Part shown: positions 12,940 to 25,130 of the stretch, piece by piece | Numbering within the stretch: position 1 is the first letter of the stretch | How the letters are laid out: every line of letters starts with the position of its first letter | Assembly: GCA_027574665.1 (NCBI GenBank) | Contig: CM050666.1 | Coordinates: 4,030,001 to 4,094,000, forward strand | Length of the DNA: 64,000 bases | Direction of reading: 5' to 3' | DNA from: Rhynochetos jubatus | Taxonomy: Eukaryota; Chordata; Aves; Eurypygiformes; Rhynochetidae | Translations under genes and position numbers: made by a program | The notes under the pieces: model-generated | What the model saw: the letters and a program-made list of their open reading frames with translations, nothing else | Database searches by the model: none | Told to the model about the DNA's origin: nothing

Positions 12940-13120
12940 CGGTTAAAAGCAATAAAACAAGATTAATTTAACATTAAGGCTGCACAAAATGTCAAAAAAT
13001 ACAAATTATGAGCCATGATGTTTACTCAGGCTGGCTGCATGTCATGTCTGTCTTCTGATAAACATCTTTTCATGTAGGCAATACTATATTAAGTCCTTCA
13101 CTTAGTAGCAAACACAGGAA
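12940..13120. promoter_or_regulatory. Candidate conserved non-coding element (weak)
   Basis: AT-rich but complex, with TAAT/ATTA cores (AGATTAATTTAACATTAAGG), an octamer-like ACAAATTATG and no frame. Support is weaker than for 12050-12330. Confidence 0.3.
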
Positions 13121-14680
13121 CATGTAAGACTACTTACACTGTGGGAAAGAACGAATGTTATAGTTAATAGTGGTATTTTCATTTCCTTATATTGTGATCT
13201 TTTAAAATGGTAAACTTGTATCACTATTGCAGTTGCTTTTTGTTTTGTTGGCTTTTTTTTAACCTAATATTTGTTTAGACAATGTATTTTGTAATATCTA
13301 AGTTGAAATGTATCACCTTTGAGCTCAAGTGTACAGGAAGCCTTCACTTTCCATAGGATTTTTCCAGGTACCTATTGCTCTAAAGTTTGTGAGGCAAGTA
13401 GTTGTATCAGTCTACATTTTTTCACACAAAAGCATACCCCAGTCACTGTTACTTTGCATGACTTGCCGTGCCTGTGTAGTGTGTTAGAGCTATGTAGTGG
13501 GAGAGCCGTGTGAGATCTAAACCAGACCTGATAGACAAGGTGTCCACATCCATTTAACTCCTGTTTAAACTCAGCCGTTTGTAAGACAGTATCTAACACA
13601 TCTTCTTGTTTGCTTTTCCTCATTTCTTTGCTACTTTGAACAGAGGTGCTTTTCTTTTCAGCTTTACAACTCACCTGAAGGGGCATTCCATCACAATTAT
13701 ATTGACAAAGTAAGATATATTAAAATAATATCTCAGAGACTGGGAATAAATCACTAATATTTGGGGAAGCATCGTAACACCCATCTGTCCGTGACCTGGG
13801 TTTATATATTGATGTATTGAGGGGAGCACAAAGCACTGGAGTCAGGTGAGTAATAGCAAAGTCAGAAGCATTTATAGACATAAGGATGATTGACTACAGA
13901 GTTTCTCCACCTGATTCATTTAAACACTTCTGAATGGTCTGCACTGTGGGGAGGCACATTTGTTTTAACTTTGGACCTTCAGCTTAGATGCCAGAAATGG
14001 GGTCTTTGGCCCTTTGACCTTCTCTGCTGTTGGTGGAACCTGGAGCGAACAGCAGAAAGGTCCATACCAGAATCGGAGACTTTCCGATTATTAAATAGGT
14101 GTTTAAGGATTGACAAGGAGACTCTTCCCTTGCAAGTTATTTCTTTGGTGTCTCTTCATGACTGCTGGGAATGGGATCTTTTCAGGAGTCCTTAGTCCTG
14201 TGTAGCCATCTGAATGAGTGAGTGGACTTTCATGATTGCTTAGTTTGCTAGCATCTGACTTCTTTTGGAAATCTGCCCTTCTTTAAGAGTTTCAGTAGAT
14301 GTTAAGTTCTTTGAAATCTGGTGCTGATTTGATGGGTTTGAGTGCTTTAAGAATCTGACTCTTCACTCGTTCAATAGTCTGTCTCCATGCTTCAGTCTTA
14401 GACAGAGTTTGGAGAGATAGTCGTTAACCTTGAGTAGCTTTTTGGTCTCTCAGTTCATGCAGTATTGGGCATTGGAGGTATCAGTCCTCTTTTTTGCTTT
14501 GTTATTAACTTGTTGTGCAGATGATTCCTTTGTTTTGCAATGTGATCCATTGTCGTGCAGGCTGGGGAGTCTAACTCTGTCCAGCTTTTACACTGGGTTT
14601 GATACTACGTAGTATCCAGAACCAAGCAGTTGAAATTGGAAGCAGCCTGTGATCGTTGTGCTTTTCCTGTCCGTTCTTCC
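13121..14680. other. Non-coding stretch upstream of exon candidate
   Basis: Isolated donor-like sites occur (CAG|GTGAGT near 13849 on the plus strand, and CAG|GTGAGT on the minus strand near 13671) without convincing acceptors. No repeat family is recognised. Confidence 0.5.
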
Positions 14681-14700
14681 TTTTTCTCCCCACCTAACAG

Positions 14701-14806
14701 GGACAATGTCAGAAGATGATTGCTATTTACATGGGAATCACCATACCGGATTCAATCAACGGCCTCTGCAAACGAAATCAATACCAGATGCTCTAGATGA
14801 AAGTGC
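14701..14806 (+). other. Candidate internal exon, possibly coding (product unknown)
   Basis: A strong acceptor with an uninterrupted pyrimidine tract (CTTTTTCTCCCCACCTAACAG) ends at 14700. A good donor, GTGAGT, begins at 14807. The 106-nt segment is open throughout in the frame starting at its third base. That gives 34 codons, beginning TMSEDDCYLHGNHHTGF and ending SIPDALDES, with 2 nt left at each end (phase 1 in, phase 2 out). An in-frame ATG lies at 14705. The other two frames are closed. I do not recognise the peptide. An open stretch of this length in one of three frames is close to a coin-toss by chance, so the splice signals carry the call. The 3' flank (14807-14870) is also enhancer-like, with GCAATTATGTGGCCATAG. 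Alternatives are a non-coding exon or a cryptic site pair. Confidence 0.35.
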
Positions 14807-16194
14807 GTGAGTTCCGCTGAATGGAGAATTTTGCAATTATGTGGCCATAGATAAATTCATCTCTTAGCTCAAGTTCTAGCCCCAGATGTACAGAATAGGG
14901 GAGTTACTGTCTGGGGACTCCTGTTTTCAAATTCCTTCCAGGGAAACGGATGCAGTAAACGTTAGAGGTACCTCTTCTTCTTTGCACTTTGCATACGCTT
15001 TCCCTTGCGGCAGGAAATTCTGACCACGTAATAATGCATCGCAGTGTAAGTTTAACTTTGATTCTGCCTTTACTGCACCCATTTGCTGTGTAAAAGACAG
15101 ATCTTAGCAAAATGTCAGGCACTTAACAGCTACAGAACTCTAAAGGTATGTCTGAGCGCCGACCACGAAGAACAGCCCCAAAGAACACGTTTAGAAACTC
15201 CTTGGTCTTTCTCATGTCCTCAGCTTTGTTTTCTGTCTCAAATGTTGCCCAGGCACAGGAGTGCCCGAAGCACAGCTGGCACTCAAGCAACTTCAGGATA
15301 CGTGGAAGGATGTATGTGTAGTAAATCCTGTGGCCTAATACTTTTATAGGGTAGGTTTGTAGTTGCTTTGCTAGTCTTCAGTTATTTTGATGGGAGACTG
15401 TTAGAAGCTAGGTGTACAAAGGCATGGTTGTACTGGGAGATTTTATATCAAAAAAACCAAAGTATCTATGGAGGTATGGATCATACTGAAACTCTCATAG
15501 GCCTGAGCTGTGAGATTTTGAAGACTCAGATAATGCTGGTTAAGCGATTTCGAATTTAACCCACAGCTGAGCCATTTGCTCTCACTTACTGGATGCTTCA
15601 TTATAACAGGACTTACGACATGCACTCTCTCATTCTAGGAAACGGTAAGTGGCAGTCATTGCACTGTAAGTAGATGTGTGTTGCATATAAATTGACCATC
15701 ATGAAGTTTTGCAAGCCATACACAATAAGCTTCCTTTCTTCCATTAATTTTAGTTGGTATTCCTGAGCACTAATATTTAAACTAGGATTTGATTCTTGAG
15801 ACGTTGAATTGATCTTGCTGGGTCAGCATTGGCTCCAAGTTCTCCTTGTTACTGTGGACGTTTTTGTGCTGTCTCAGATGGCAGGGGGGGGGGTGTGGAT
15901 GAGGACAGTTTAGGCACTTGTTTCCACTTTGGATGTGATGAGTGGAGATATCTGCATATGTTTGCTTGTTCACTAATTGATTGTTAAGAATCAGATACAG
16001 AAAAATTGGCACTGAGGGTGTTCCCTGCATAGTTAAAATGACTTCTGGCACCTGGCCCACCTTTCTGTAAGCACAGGTTCTCTGTCTTCTCTAGTACTGG
16101 ATTGAAGACCCAGACAACATAAGATTTGAGTTATCAAAAAGCAGCTGGGAGGTCCAAATGACCATCAAGTGTCCATTGAAGTTCAGATAATGGA
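14807..16194. other. Non-coding stretch downstream of exon candidate
   Basis: A donor-like AAAG|GTATGT lies near 15145, and an acceptor-donor pair only 6 nt apart lies near 15640 (TCATTCTAG GAAACG GTAAGT). A G10 run sits at about 15885. No gene is supported. Confidence 0.5.
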
Positions 16195-16230
16195 AATGTC
16201 CTTGGCTAATGGGAATGTCCTTGGCTAATG
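16195..16230. repeat. 19-bp tandem duplication
   Basis: AATGTCCTTGGCTAATGGG is followed at 16214 by a second copy missing its last two bases. It is a perfect recent short duplication. Confidence 0.9.
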
Positions 16231-17151
16231 TACCCATGGGGATTTTTAAGGGACATAAACACTTCTGTGATGAATAAAATGCAGGAGTGAGCTTGAGAGG
16301 CCTGTACTTGAGAATGGGAAGAGTCTAGAGATAATAGAGAGTGATGTCAGGAAATATTACATACGTAGGCACTTGTTAAAGGATCAGGACATTGAAGGAA
16401 AATAAGTCTCCCACAACAGGATCGCTGCTAAAATATGTGACATAAGAAACCAGGTCTTCCAGAAATATGAAAGGATCACTGTAGTGTACGTAATTACAGG
16501 GATGAGAAACCACTTTTGTTCCAGGAGAGGTAAAGCAAAGTTTAAGCTCTGTGTAGGATGTGTGTATGTCAGTTCTGCTGAGTGCCTAACCACTGAGAAT
16601 GAGTCAACTGGAGCTGACCAGTAATCTCTTTCCCCAAGCCATGCCAACTGTAGTCTGGGCAAATCAAGAACGTGTCAGCTTGATGGTACGAGGATGAGTA
16701 AGTCTCCAACACCTAAAAGCTGGCATGAGAGAAGTATGCTGCAGTTTCCTACACAGCTGGCTTGTATCTGCGGCCAGCAGGCTTGATGTGAGCCAAGTGC
16801 GTAACAGAGTGACAGTACGAGTTAGAGCCTGGTGCTTTCAGTGCAAGCTTTTCACAGAGGATCCTCTTGGAGATGAATGGCCTCTGTGCCACCATGGGAA
16901 GAACTTGGAAACCATGAAATATCTATAGATAACCACCTGGTTTATTGTCTTACACACCAGACTATGACAGCTTGTCTGCGTCTGGACCAGGAATGGTTTC
17001 TGGAGAAATTTAAAAGCTGCTCCTGGTGAGACCAGAAGACCAGTGTGAAGGTGGTAGCAGCAGCAGAAGCAGGTGTGCATAGTGCAATGTAGTCACTGCT
17101 TACAACAGCCTCTTTGGCTGGCCAGAAGGGTACCCAGGCATGGGGTCAGCC
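16231..17151. other. Non-coding stretch, nothing identified
   Basis: Several short frames (up to 92 codons) have no domain and no splice support, and no recognised repeat is present. Confidence 0.55.
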
Positions 17152-17196
17152 CAGCAGTTTCTTGAACAGCAGTTTCTTGCACAGCAGTTTCTTGTG
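17152..17196. repeat. Three-unit 15-bp minisatellite
   Basis: There are three contiguous units of CAGCAGTTTCTTG plus two variable bases (AA, CA, TG), starting at 17152, 17167 and 17182. This is a short tandem expansion in complex DNA. Confidence 0.95.
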
Positions 17197-19650
17197 ACTT
17201 GTGTTGGAGAAGTGGTCTGGGAAGAACGGCTTGGGAGAGTGGATTTGGAAGGAGCTTTACCAAGCTCCTAAATTTCTAGCTTGAGTGGTTTTCACTTCTT
17301 GTTTTGAGATGATCATTGGTCTTTTCAGTAATACCCTCATTTTCATGCTCTTCACACTTTCCTGTAAAGAAAGAATTTGTTTGCAAGGAGACGCAAGTTG
17401 TACACCAGTCATTAAATAATAACTATTTCTGGCTTAGCCCTTAGTAGACCTCTGATTTACCTTGTGTGTTGGGGTTTTTATTCACTAGGAGAAAAATGCC
17501 ACTTAAAAATAATACAATTGTAACAACAGGGTATTGCTTCGTAGAACGAAGTGTGAGAATTACCGTCTGAACAAACTGGTTTGCTTTCATTGGAGTTAAA
17601 ATGCATATTCGGATGGAACATTATTTACACTATAGACAGGTGAATTTAAAATACAACAGTGAAGGTCCTTTTCCAGTTTTGTGGAACTGGAAACCAGCGT
17701 GTTACATTGTGCCATTCCCTGTGAGTATGAGGGAGCCTTTCAGGTTACAAACTGCTTTAATTCTGGGCTGTGCGGCTGCCCGGTGATGCGGGATTCCTGC
17801 CTGCCGGTTTGCCATGCATGGAAGGCAGAACAGATGCTCCTCGGCGTGTGGCTCTGCCCTGATTTCACCTGCAGCCCCTCAGCTACATAGCAGTGCCCTT
17901 CATCTTCCGTTGTGTGGCCCACACAACACCTCCCTCAGCCATCCATCCACACCTGAAGGCGCTAAGGGAGTCATAAAACAAGATGCTTTCTTGGGTTGCT
18001 AGGGAGTGGCAGCACGAAAGCTCGCTTTGGAGTGGGATTATGAGATATAAGCCATGCACCTACGCAATGCTCTGCACTTAATTTCCCTGATCTACTAGGG
18101 TGAGCTTCTTGCACCTTCAGGGATGGTGTATTATCTTCCGTTTTTGTAAGAGGGGAATACCCATCATTCTGTCCTCTGCTGACTGGCAGCCAGAGCAAAA
18201 CCGGTGCCTGTGGAAGAGGTTGAGTGGTGGGTTGGGTGCAGAGCAGAGATTTGGCAATAGATTGAACTGCAGTGGTATTGCTGTTCCTTCTAAACTTTCT
18301 AACTGAAAGATGCTGTGGAATACAGTGGGGATTTAGAGCCCTTAAAGTCCCTGATTGCTCCACAACAGAGAGGGATTTCCAAGAGGAGCTCTAATCCAAG
18401 GCTGGGACTTCCAGGCTCCTGGTTCTGCAGAGATGCTCAGAGGGAGAATTGTTCTTCCTGGGGTTTTGAGGCTCTCTGCCCTGGTGCGGAGGAGTTGCCC
18501 TGCCCTGGAGGGTGCTCTCCAAGATGCATGCCTCAGGAGGAATCTCTGGCAGCTGAGACAGCTTCTGTTTCACTTGGGCAAAAAGGGAGAAGTTCACTGG
18601 AAATTCTTTGAATACAACTCTGCTGTCTCATGGCAAATTCCAACTCCTGGTCATCTGAAGTGGGTCAGTACAAATCATTCTCTGTGGGCGATCACTGACA
18701 GCCGCAATGTGTTTCTGAGGGCCTGTTTAAGAAAATGATAAACTGAGGGGGAATTAGCTGCTGCCTGTTTGTCAGAAGTTTTCAGTGGTGCAAAATACAG
18801 CTTTGATATTTCTCCATGGCTGTCCCAACTTCCACTTAAAGAAAAAAATGTTCTTTTCAATAAAGAGGCTCCTGACAGGCAATTATTGTAACACTGGCAC
18901 AGATTTTCCTTTCTGAAAATTGGCTCGCTTAAGTGAGCCAAGATTACAACACGTTTTGGAATCTGTTGGTCAGAGGTATGGAGCTGGCTTTCTTGTAAAT
19001 TTTCTAGTTCTTCTTGGCTTGGGACAGACCAGGGATGCCAAGGGGTAGAGGCGTAAAAATCTTTCCTTTTGAAGTTAATCAAATAATTTGGGCATTTCTC
19101 ACCTCTACCTTCTGAGTGTTGGGATTAATCCAGTGGCATATGGTAACCTTGAAAGACCTCCAGCACGCATCTCAGGGTTGTCTCTCTGGGTTTAATATGT
19201 ATGAATTCTCCCCTGCAATCTTTCCTCATTCCTGATGACGTTAACAAATCACTGTACAGCTCTGCAGTGTTTCTCTAGAGATTCTAGAGTGCTGAAGGTC
19301 TGTGGCACTGTGTGTACACTCTGCAACCCACGCTTCTGCAGGGTGACAAGGCCTGGGCAGCGTGTCTGTGTTGAAATACTTGGGCTCACATGAAGTGTAA
19401 GGTTGCTTTCCTTACTTGCAGCCGTTCATTCTTTTCCACCTTGCTGTTTACGTACAACCTAACCGGGAGAAAACCTCAAAATGACTCTGAGAGCACCGCA
19501 GGGAGAAATACAAGGAAGGGACTTGGAGCTACAGGACATATATCTGTCCTTCTGAGCAGGCTCTGTTGGGAGTAGTTCAAGGAACATGGTAGAGCTGGAT
19601 GATTCAGTCTTGGGGTGCACACCTAGGAATTGATGGACTTACGGCCAAGT
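17197..19650. other. Non-coding stretch with many short frames on both strands
   Basis: Open frames of 60-135 codons overlap on both strands between 17.6 and 19.1 kb because stops are locally sparse. None shows a domain, a codon-use signature I can see, or a splice pair. A 22-bp palindrome with one mismatched pair (TTGGCTCGCTTA then AGTGAGCCAA) lies at 18920-18941. Confidence 0.5.
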
Positions 19651-19725
19651 CGTCACTGCTTTACCACAGACTCTCTGTGTGACCCCAGGCGAATTGCTCT
19701 AAGTTTCTGAGACTGTGGTTGTAAG
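19651..19725 (+). repeat. MIR-like SINE fragment
   Basis: The order of motifs matches the MIR core region: TTTACCACAGACTCTCTGTG, then TGTGACCCCAGGCGAATTGC, then TCTAAGTTTCTGAGACTGTG. These correspond to the family's TGCCAC...CTGTGTGACC...GGCAAGT...CTCAGTTTCC. It is highly diverged, as expected for a repeat that predates the bird-mammal split. Confidence 0.55.
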
Positions 19726-19744
19726 TTTTGAAATACATATTTTA

Positions 19745-19787
19745 AAAAGGCCTCTTAAAATAAAAGGCCTCTTAAAATAAAAGGCCA
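19745..19787. repeat. 17-bp tandem repeat, about 2.5 units
   Basis: AAAAGGCCTCTTAAAAT recurs, with the GGCC core at 19749, 19766 and 19783. The copies are nearly perfect, so the duplication is fairly recent. Confidence 0.9.
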
Positions 19788-20164
19788 CTCTGTTGGAGCA
19801 GGCCAGCCTGTTTATACTTGCACAGTAACTTGAGCAGCAGGTGTTTTGTCCACAGTTAAACTTGCCAGACTTATAGTTCCTAACCTCAGGAACAGGACTA
19901 CTTGTATTTTGTCACCTGAAAAAAGGTGCTGAGGGGATGAAAGGTTGTGAAGTTGCCTTTATATTCAAGTGTGGGGAGAGCAAATTATAAAGAAACTGGG
20001 TATATCACACCAAATTAGGGAGGTGAAGACAGTTCCTCATCCATGAAGATATTTTCCCACCTTGGTGCAAGACAAGGTAAGCCAAAGGAGAAGGGGAATA
20101 GGCCATAAGCCAGCATCTGAATTACTGCTTTTTATCCAAAAGAACTGTTAAGTCTGTGAGATCT

Positions 20165-20205
20165 TAATGGAAAAGACCTTTGAGGTCATTTTGTTCCAGC
20201 ACTGG
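20165..20205 (-). repeat. Possible CR1 LINE 3' fragment, antisense
   Basis: GAAAAGACCTTTGAGGTCAT followed by TTTGTTCCA resembles the reverse complement of the CR1 3' region (GGAC...CAAATGACCTC...AAGGTC...TTCC). It is short and diverged and lacks the terminal octamer repeats, so the match could be fortuitous. Confidence 0.3.
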
Positions 20206-20610
20206 ATTATTGGGATCAGAAGGCACAGAGATCTCAGACACTCGGCTCTGCTTTGCCACCCAAATAAGGAGTTTTTTCTGCTCCTGAGGTAGAACGATTT
20301 ACCCACTGAGCTCTTGGAGCAGCAAGAGGAGAAAATCAAAACAGCAGTGGTGAACAAAGATGTTCGTGTAAAAGAAAAACAGATGCAAGCCTTCATCTAA
20401 GAACTAAACTGATACAGAACTAAATTTTTTCTTCCTCTGAACCTGAAAAACAATTCTAGTCGCTGTGATTATTCCTTACTTTTTTTTTCGTGGCTGGATG
20501 GATCCAGAATAAGAAAGTTCCAAAGCTCTTCAAGAACATTCATTGCAGTATCAGCCACTTGGTAGTCCAGATTAGGGCTGCAGTTAAATTCAGATAAAAA
20601 TCTGTACTCG

Positions 20611-20714
20611 CTTTGATTCAGCAAAGCAATTAAGCATGTGCTTTAGATCCACTGGGGATTTGAGTGTAACCTTAAAGTTAAGCATGTACTTAACATTTTG
20701 CTGAGCTGGGGCCT
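20611..20714. repeat. Ancient palindromic amniote repeat (MITE-like)
   Basis: The left arm (GATTCAGCAAAGCAATTAAG, then CATGTGCTT) and right arm (AAGTTAAGCATGTACTTAAC, then ATTTTGCTGAGC) are inverted relative to each other around a short centre. This matches the layout of an old palindromic element that I know from reptile and bird genomes, with the outer motif GATTCAGCAAAGCACTTAAG. Such elements are usually taken as non-autonomous DNA-transposon remains; I do not assign a superfamily. Confidence 0.75.
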
Positions 20715-22592
20715 GAGTCTTTAACCCTTGCGAGAATATAAACTCCTTTCTAATGAGCGTTGGCGTGTAATAGGCCTGTTTCTCAATAATGTTTGATTTT
20801 TTGCAACCTAGGAGTCTTTCTCTCAGTTTCAGTGGGCTTTGGATCAGGGCCCAAGAATGCAATCCAGGAATAATAATTTACCGTATTTACATTGCATGTA
20901 AATTATATATGAAGAAATGAAACGGCATAATGAATCAACCACAGGGGCTTTTCTTCCACTCTGATACCAGAAGAGAAAAAGCCTGTAGGCAGCTAGCAAC
21001 TTTTCTTACTAATACTCTTGAGCCCTCCTCTTATTAAGTCTTCTGTTTTCTCTGGCAAAGCCTCCCCTAATGTTACCCTCAACACAACCTTCTTAGTCCA
21101 TAAATGAGATTTTTATTCTGCTCTTATTAAAACGTACCATTGAGCACTGGGTTTACTGGTGGGAAAATCCCATTAAGTATTTCTGAAATACCCTTCAACT
21201 GCTTGATTTTGAAGATGATAGGCAAAACTTCACACTCCTTACAATTATATGTGCAATAGCTGACGCTTACCGTCACCACTCTGGCAGTATGAAGGGAAGA
21301 CAGTAGGTACAGAGTCTTGTGTTCTAATGCCTTTGCTGTCTGAAGGGTGTGGAGGGCCCTAATGTTACTACAAATCGGTGCCTACCAAGGTTTGGAGCCG
21401 TTTCTCTTCTGTGAGAATGCATTACTGGGATGAAGCAGTCCAGGAACCAGTCCTTACAGCGTACAAACGAAAGAGCAAGTCAACAGGTACAAGCTGGAGC
21501 TCATAAAGCAAGGATGTACTGTGTATGCAGAAGGCTTCATCTGCGGATGTGCAGCTGAGGGGGCTGCGGATTTGTGTGCACCGCCGTGGGTGCAGTATGC
21601 ACAGCGTATGTGCTGCACGGCTCCTCACTCTAGGTGGCTGCCTATGTGCGATGAAGGGCTTTCTAGGCTGAGTTTCTAGTTGAAAGGGAATAAAATGAGA
21701 TTTTGCACTAGTTTTACTTCATCGCTGGAGTGTGTGGTTCTATTTATTCCTTTGTGGTCTATGGCTTTTTACTCAGAAACTTCTCAGTGTTTTTCCTCCT
21801 TTGTTGTCATTCTCCGAGACAGTTGATCCATGTTCCTTCCAGGTGAACACAGGGAGCATCTGAATTTACTCTTAGCCTGAACTAATGCTTTGGATCTAAT
21901 CTCCGGGAGTGGGTTTGAACTGAACCTTTGATTCAAAATCTATTCCTTGGGCAAGGTAAAACATGGCTGCAAAACGCATAGCTCTTCTTCTTTTGCCAGT
22001 TATTATTACTCCATTTGGTGAAACATTAGAGTAAGACTATATTCATAAATAAATTTAAAAGGATTAATGCATGATGAATAGACTGTGTAAGCATATTACA
22101 GGCATGGTTATTATGTGATATAGGTGATCATAAGTCATGGTTAAATGCAACCTATTGACCAACTGGACTCTATAAAAGTCTGTAACAAGACATTACCCAC
22201 TTGTTAACAGAGCTAGTAATCATTTATCGATCTTACATGCAGTATTTATACATCCGCCACCCCAGAAAGTGTGGAATTCAATTCCAGGATCCACTTTCAA
22301 GTCCCACTTACTATAATGGGTTACACAAATCTCTCACTTATATATGTTTAACTGTCAGATGCTGTCAGGACCGGTAATAGGTGAATGCTGTCCTGAGGTG
22401 CATGATGGTCTTGGGCTGTAATACCATGAGTAGTATTAATACTGGGTTGGAGCTATGCAGAAATAAGTAACTCAATTTTTGTGAAGTGTCTTAGTATTTT
22501 TACATTTGGGTTTGTTCAGATTAGAAATGAAATACCCAGGTTTTGAAGATGTTCACTAACAAGTACTGAGACCATCATTGGGGGCAGTCCAA
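20715..22592. other. Non-coding stretch, AT-rich unit near 22.0-22.25 kb
   Basis: The section at about 22030-22240 is AT-rich, complex and contains GATTAATGCATGATGAATAG. It could be a conserved element or a decayed repeat; I cannot tell which. The remainder shows nothing. Confidence 0.45.
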
Positions 22593-22727
22593 GTGATGGG
22601 CTTCCTCTGAGACCAGGACTAAAAGTCCTCCGGACCTCATTTCTGCGGAAGTCCAAGTAGACTAGTCTGCCAAGGCTCAAACAGATCTCCAAGCTTACGT
22701 GAGAAATGAGGTAGACTAACCCATCAC
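22593..22727. repeat. Interrupted inverted repeat
   Basis: Two nested pairs of perfect inverted arms occur: GTGATGGG (22593-22600) with CCCATCAC (22720-22727), and ACCTCATTTCT (22634-22644) with AGAAATGAGGT (22702-22712). The left side carries about 33 bp between its arms and the right side 7 bp, so the structure is asymmetric. It may be a decayed foldback element or chance. Confidence 0.55.
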
Positions 22728-24789
22728 TGCTGAATCTTTCTGCTTCAAAGAACTAGTGATTTCCTGAAGAACTGTTTAGCTTGATTTTTTTTTACTGAGG
22801 TACCTTAGTTGAGTCCAAACAGAAGTGAGAAAGCAGAGTGAACTAACCATCCCAACACAATGAGATAAGAGGCACATAAGGTCCCCAAAAGCCAGAGTGA
22901 AAACATGAGAAATACTCCAGTGGTCAGAGATTTGGTAATCGCCTCTCTTAAGAGGTAAATTATGCTAGGAGGGCATCAAATGGACAGAGCAGTTTACACA
23001 GGGAGAAGGAGTAAGAAGGTGAAAGGTTCAGGGAAATGGGAGAGAAAAGAAGAGGGAGATGGGCAGTTGGGAAAGGGACAGAAGCTGAAACAATCGCCCT
23101 TGTTAAAGTAAGGCAATGCAATAATAGGTATCTTGGAAACCCCATAATGCGGTCCTGCAGTGCAGAATGACATTATGAAGAGGCCTGCAGTTCTCTCTTC
23201 CTTCTTCTAGGAGGAGGAAGTACCGATTTTATCATAAGAGTGAGAAAAGATGATGGAGTGGCACATCCATGAAGCAATCAAGTGAGGAAATAGAAGGCAC
23301 AGAGCCCTGGAGGCTTGGGGAGGATGGCCCTTATTTCTCTGTCTCGCTGTGTTCCTCTGGCTCTGGGACTCGGAGCACACACAGCCCATCTGATTTAATA
23401 AAGGCAGGAAGCAAACAGTGACGGAGCCATGAGAGACTGCAGATAGGGGTTGAAGAAGGGTCAAACTCATTAGTCATATGATGTGATGTAGTGTGTGGGG
23501 AGAGGGAGAGGCTTTGAGGGTTAAGAGGAGTGGAAATAGTTACAGCACTCGAAAAATTGATGTTAACATAGCTGACCTGAATGCTGTGCTGCAGTGTGAC
23601 TTTTAGGGGTAAGGACAACATCCTGGCCTTTCATCCTTTCCGTTTTCTCACTTGGGGTCACCATTTTATGGTTTTATTTTCTAAAGCCTTTTTTAGTACT
23701 ACTAAGAGATGGCTATATTTAGTGTTTGGAGCACACAGGGACTCAGGGATCCCTGCAGGGCTGTTGCTGCTTCAGGGCCCAAACATCTGTCCTTCTTCAA
23801 AAACCGGTTTCCCCCTGGTTGTAGCAGGGAATAAGCGTAAGCTTCTCAGACTGCGTGTTCCTCGTTCAGCAAGACTTGGAATGAACCTTTCACTCACATG
23901 CAGAGGTCCTTCGGAGGATATTTGTTGACCATGGCAAGTGATGAAGCATGAACTAGAGAGATAACATGGGGGAGAACAAGCACAGCCACAGTCCACGTGT
24001 TTGTTCCTCTTGCTCGGTGAGGAACCTAATGAAAGATGCCGGGGTGGCCGCTCTGGACTGTGGAGTTTTCCATGTGTCTTTGGAGCAAGAGCAGCATGGG
24101 CAGCTACCCTGGTGCCAAGTCTGGGGGGGACGGTGGTCAGTTAACCCCCAGTAAGAGGGTGCCTAATGCCTGTGCTTCAGCATGCAGCGCAGAGCTACAG
24201 AATGATCACAAGGACACATCACCGCTGGTATTAATGAACTTTCCTGAATATGTATTCATTAAATGCACATTAATATTTTAAAAAGTGGTTTCCATTGCTC
24301 ATGCCTGGAGGAAGTTCATGAGTTCTAGGTACTGTATTGCATAGAAGGACAATCTTTGCTTATGGCAACAAAGCTGTTTGGTTTTGCCTTTTTCTGATTG
24401 AGAATAAGAATTTTTTTATTTTTTTAAATATTAACCTAAACCCAATCATTCTAAGAATCAGGTCAGAAAACAATAGGAACAGATCTGAGCTCTCCCCTCA
24501 GAGGTGTTTATTGGAGTTCAAGGGGGTTTTATCACTCCCTCTTTCTTGACGGGGAAGGAAATCCTAAAATAGCACAGTCAAAACTTTTTTCTCAGAATGT
24601 TTCTAGTTCAGCGAGGAGTTACGGTTCTTGAGTCATAAAGGGTGGAAAAACGCAATTTTGAAGCAAAAATATTTTCCTCATTTTTCTTGTTTCTAATTTC
24701 TCTGAAATTTCAAATATATCTGCAAAAATCAAAATCTCAGGTACAGTTTCTGCGGCTGGCTAGAGCAGGTCATATTCCCTGAAGTCTCC
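22728..24789. other. Non-coding stretch, nothing identified
   Basis: Purine-rich patches lie at about 22975-23080 and 23490-23530. An acceptor-like tract ends at about 23210 without a donor. Frames of up to 115 codons show no domain. Confidence 0.55.
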
Positions 24790-25130
24790 ATTTCTCTCCT
24801 CGGTTAAACAAGTAAATTTAATTTGGCAAAAACTCAGCGTGTACTAAACATTATAAACTCACCAGTCCTAGAGATAATTTTTCATTCTCCAGTGCCTCCT
24901 GCATCGGTATTGTCTCAAATAAATGGGCTGATGATTGATAAGGATCAGGCTGTTAGCTGAGGTAGGATTAGTAAAACTATGCAGATTGACACCCTCTAAA
25001 TATCTTGTCCTGAGTTTATAACAGCATCTATAGTTTAATGTGGTATCTTTTATAGAGGCTTCTCTCAGGGCTGCCTCATCAGAGCTCTGCAGAAAATGGC
25101 AAAATGCCTCTGTGGACCTTTCAGGAACCG
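24790..25130. promoter_or_regulatory. Candidate conserved non-coding element
   Basis: Complex AT-leaning sequence with packed cores: AAGTAAATTTAATTTGGC, GGGCTGATGATTGATAAGG, GGTAGGATTAGTAAAAC and a GATA site. A 122-codon minus-strand frame crosses it but shows no recognisable domain. Enhancer-like texture is the only basis. Confidence 0.4.

Noticed and set aside
15636-15646. Six-nucleotide microexon between TTCTAG and GTAAGT
   Set aside because: Acceptor and donor are so close that steric limits make use unlikely. The pair is probably fortuitous.
17152-17196. Short direct repeats as a CRISPR array
   Set aside because: The units are contiguous with no spacers, and the context is a vertebrate genome. 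It is a minisatellite.
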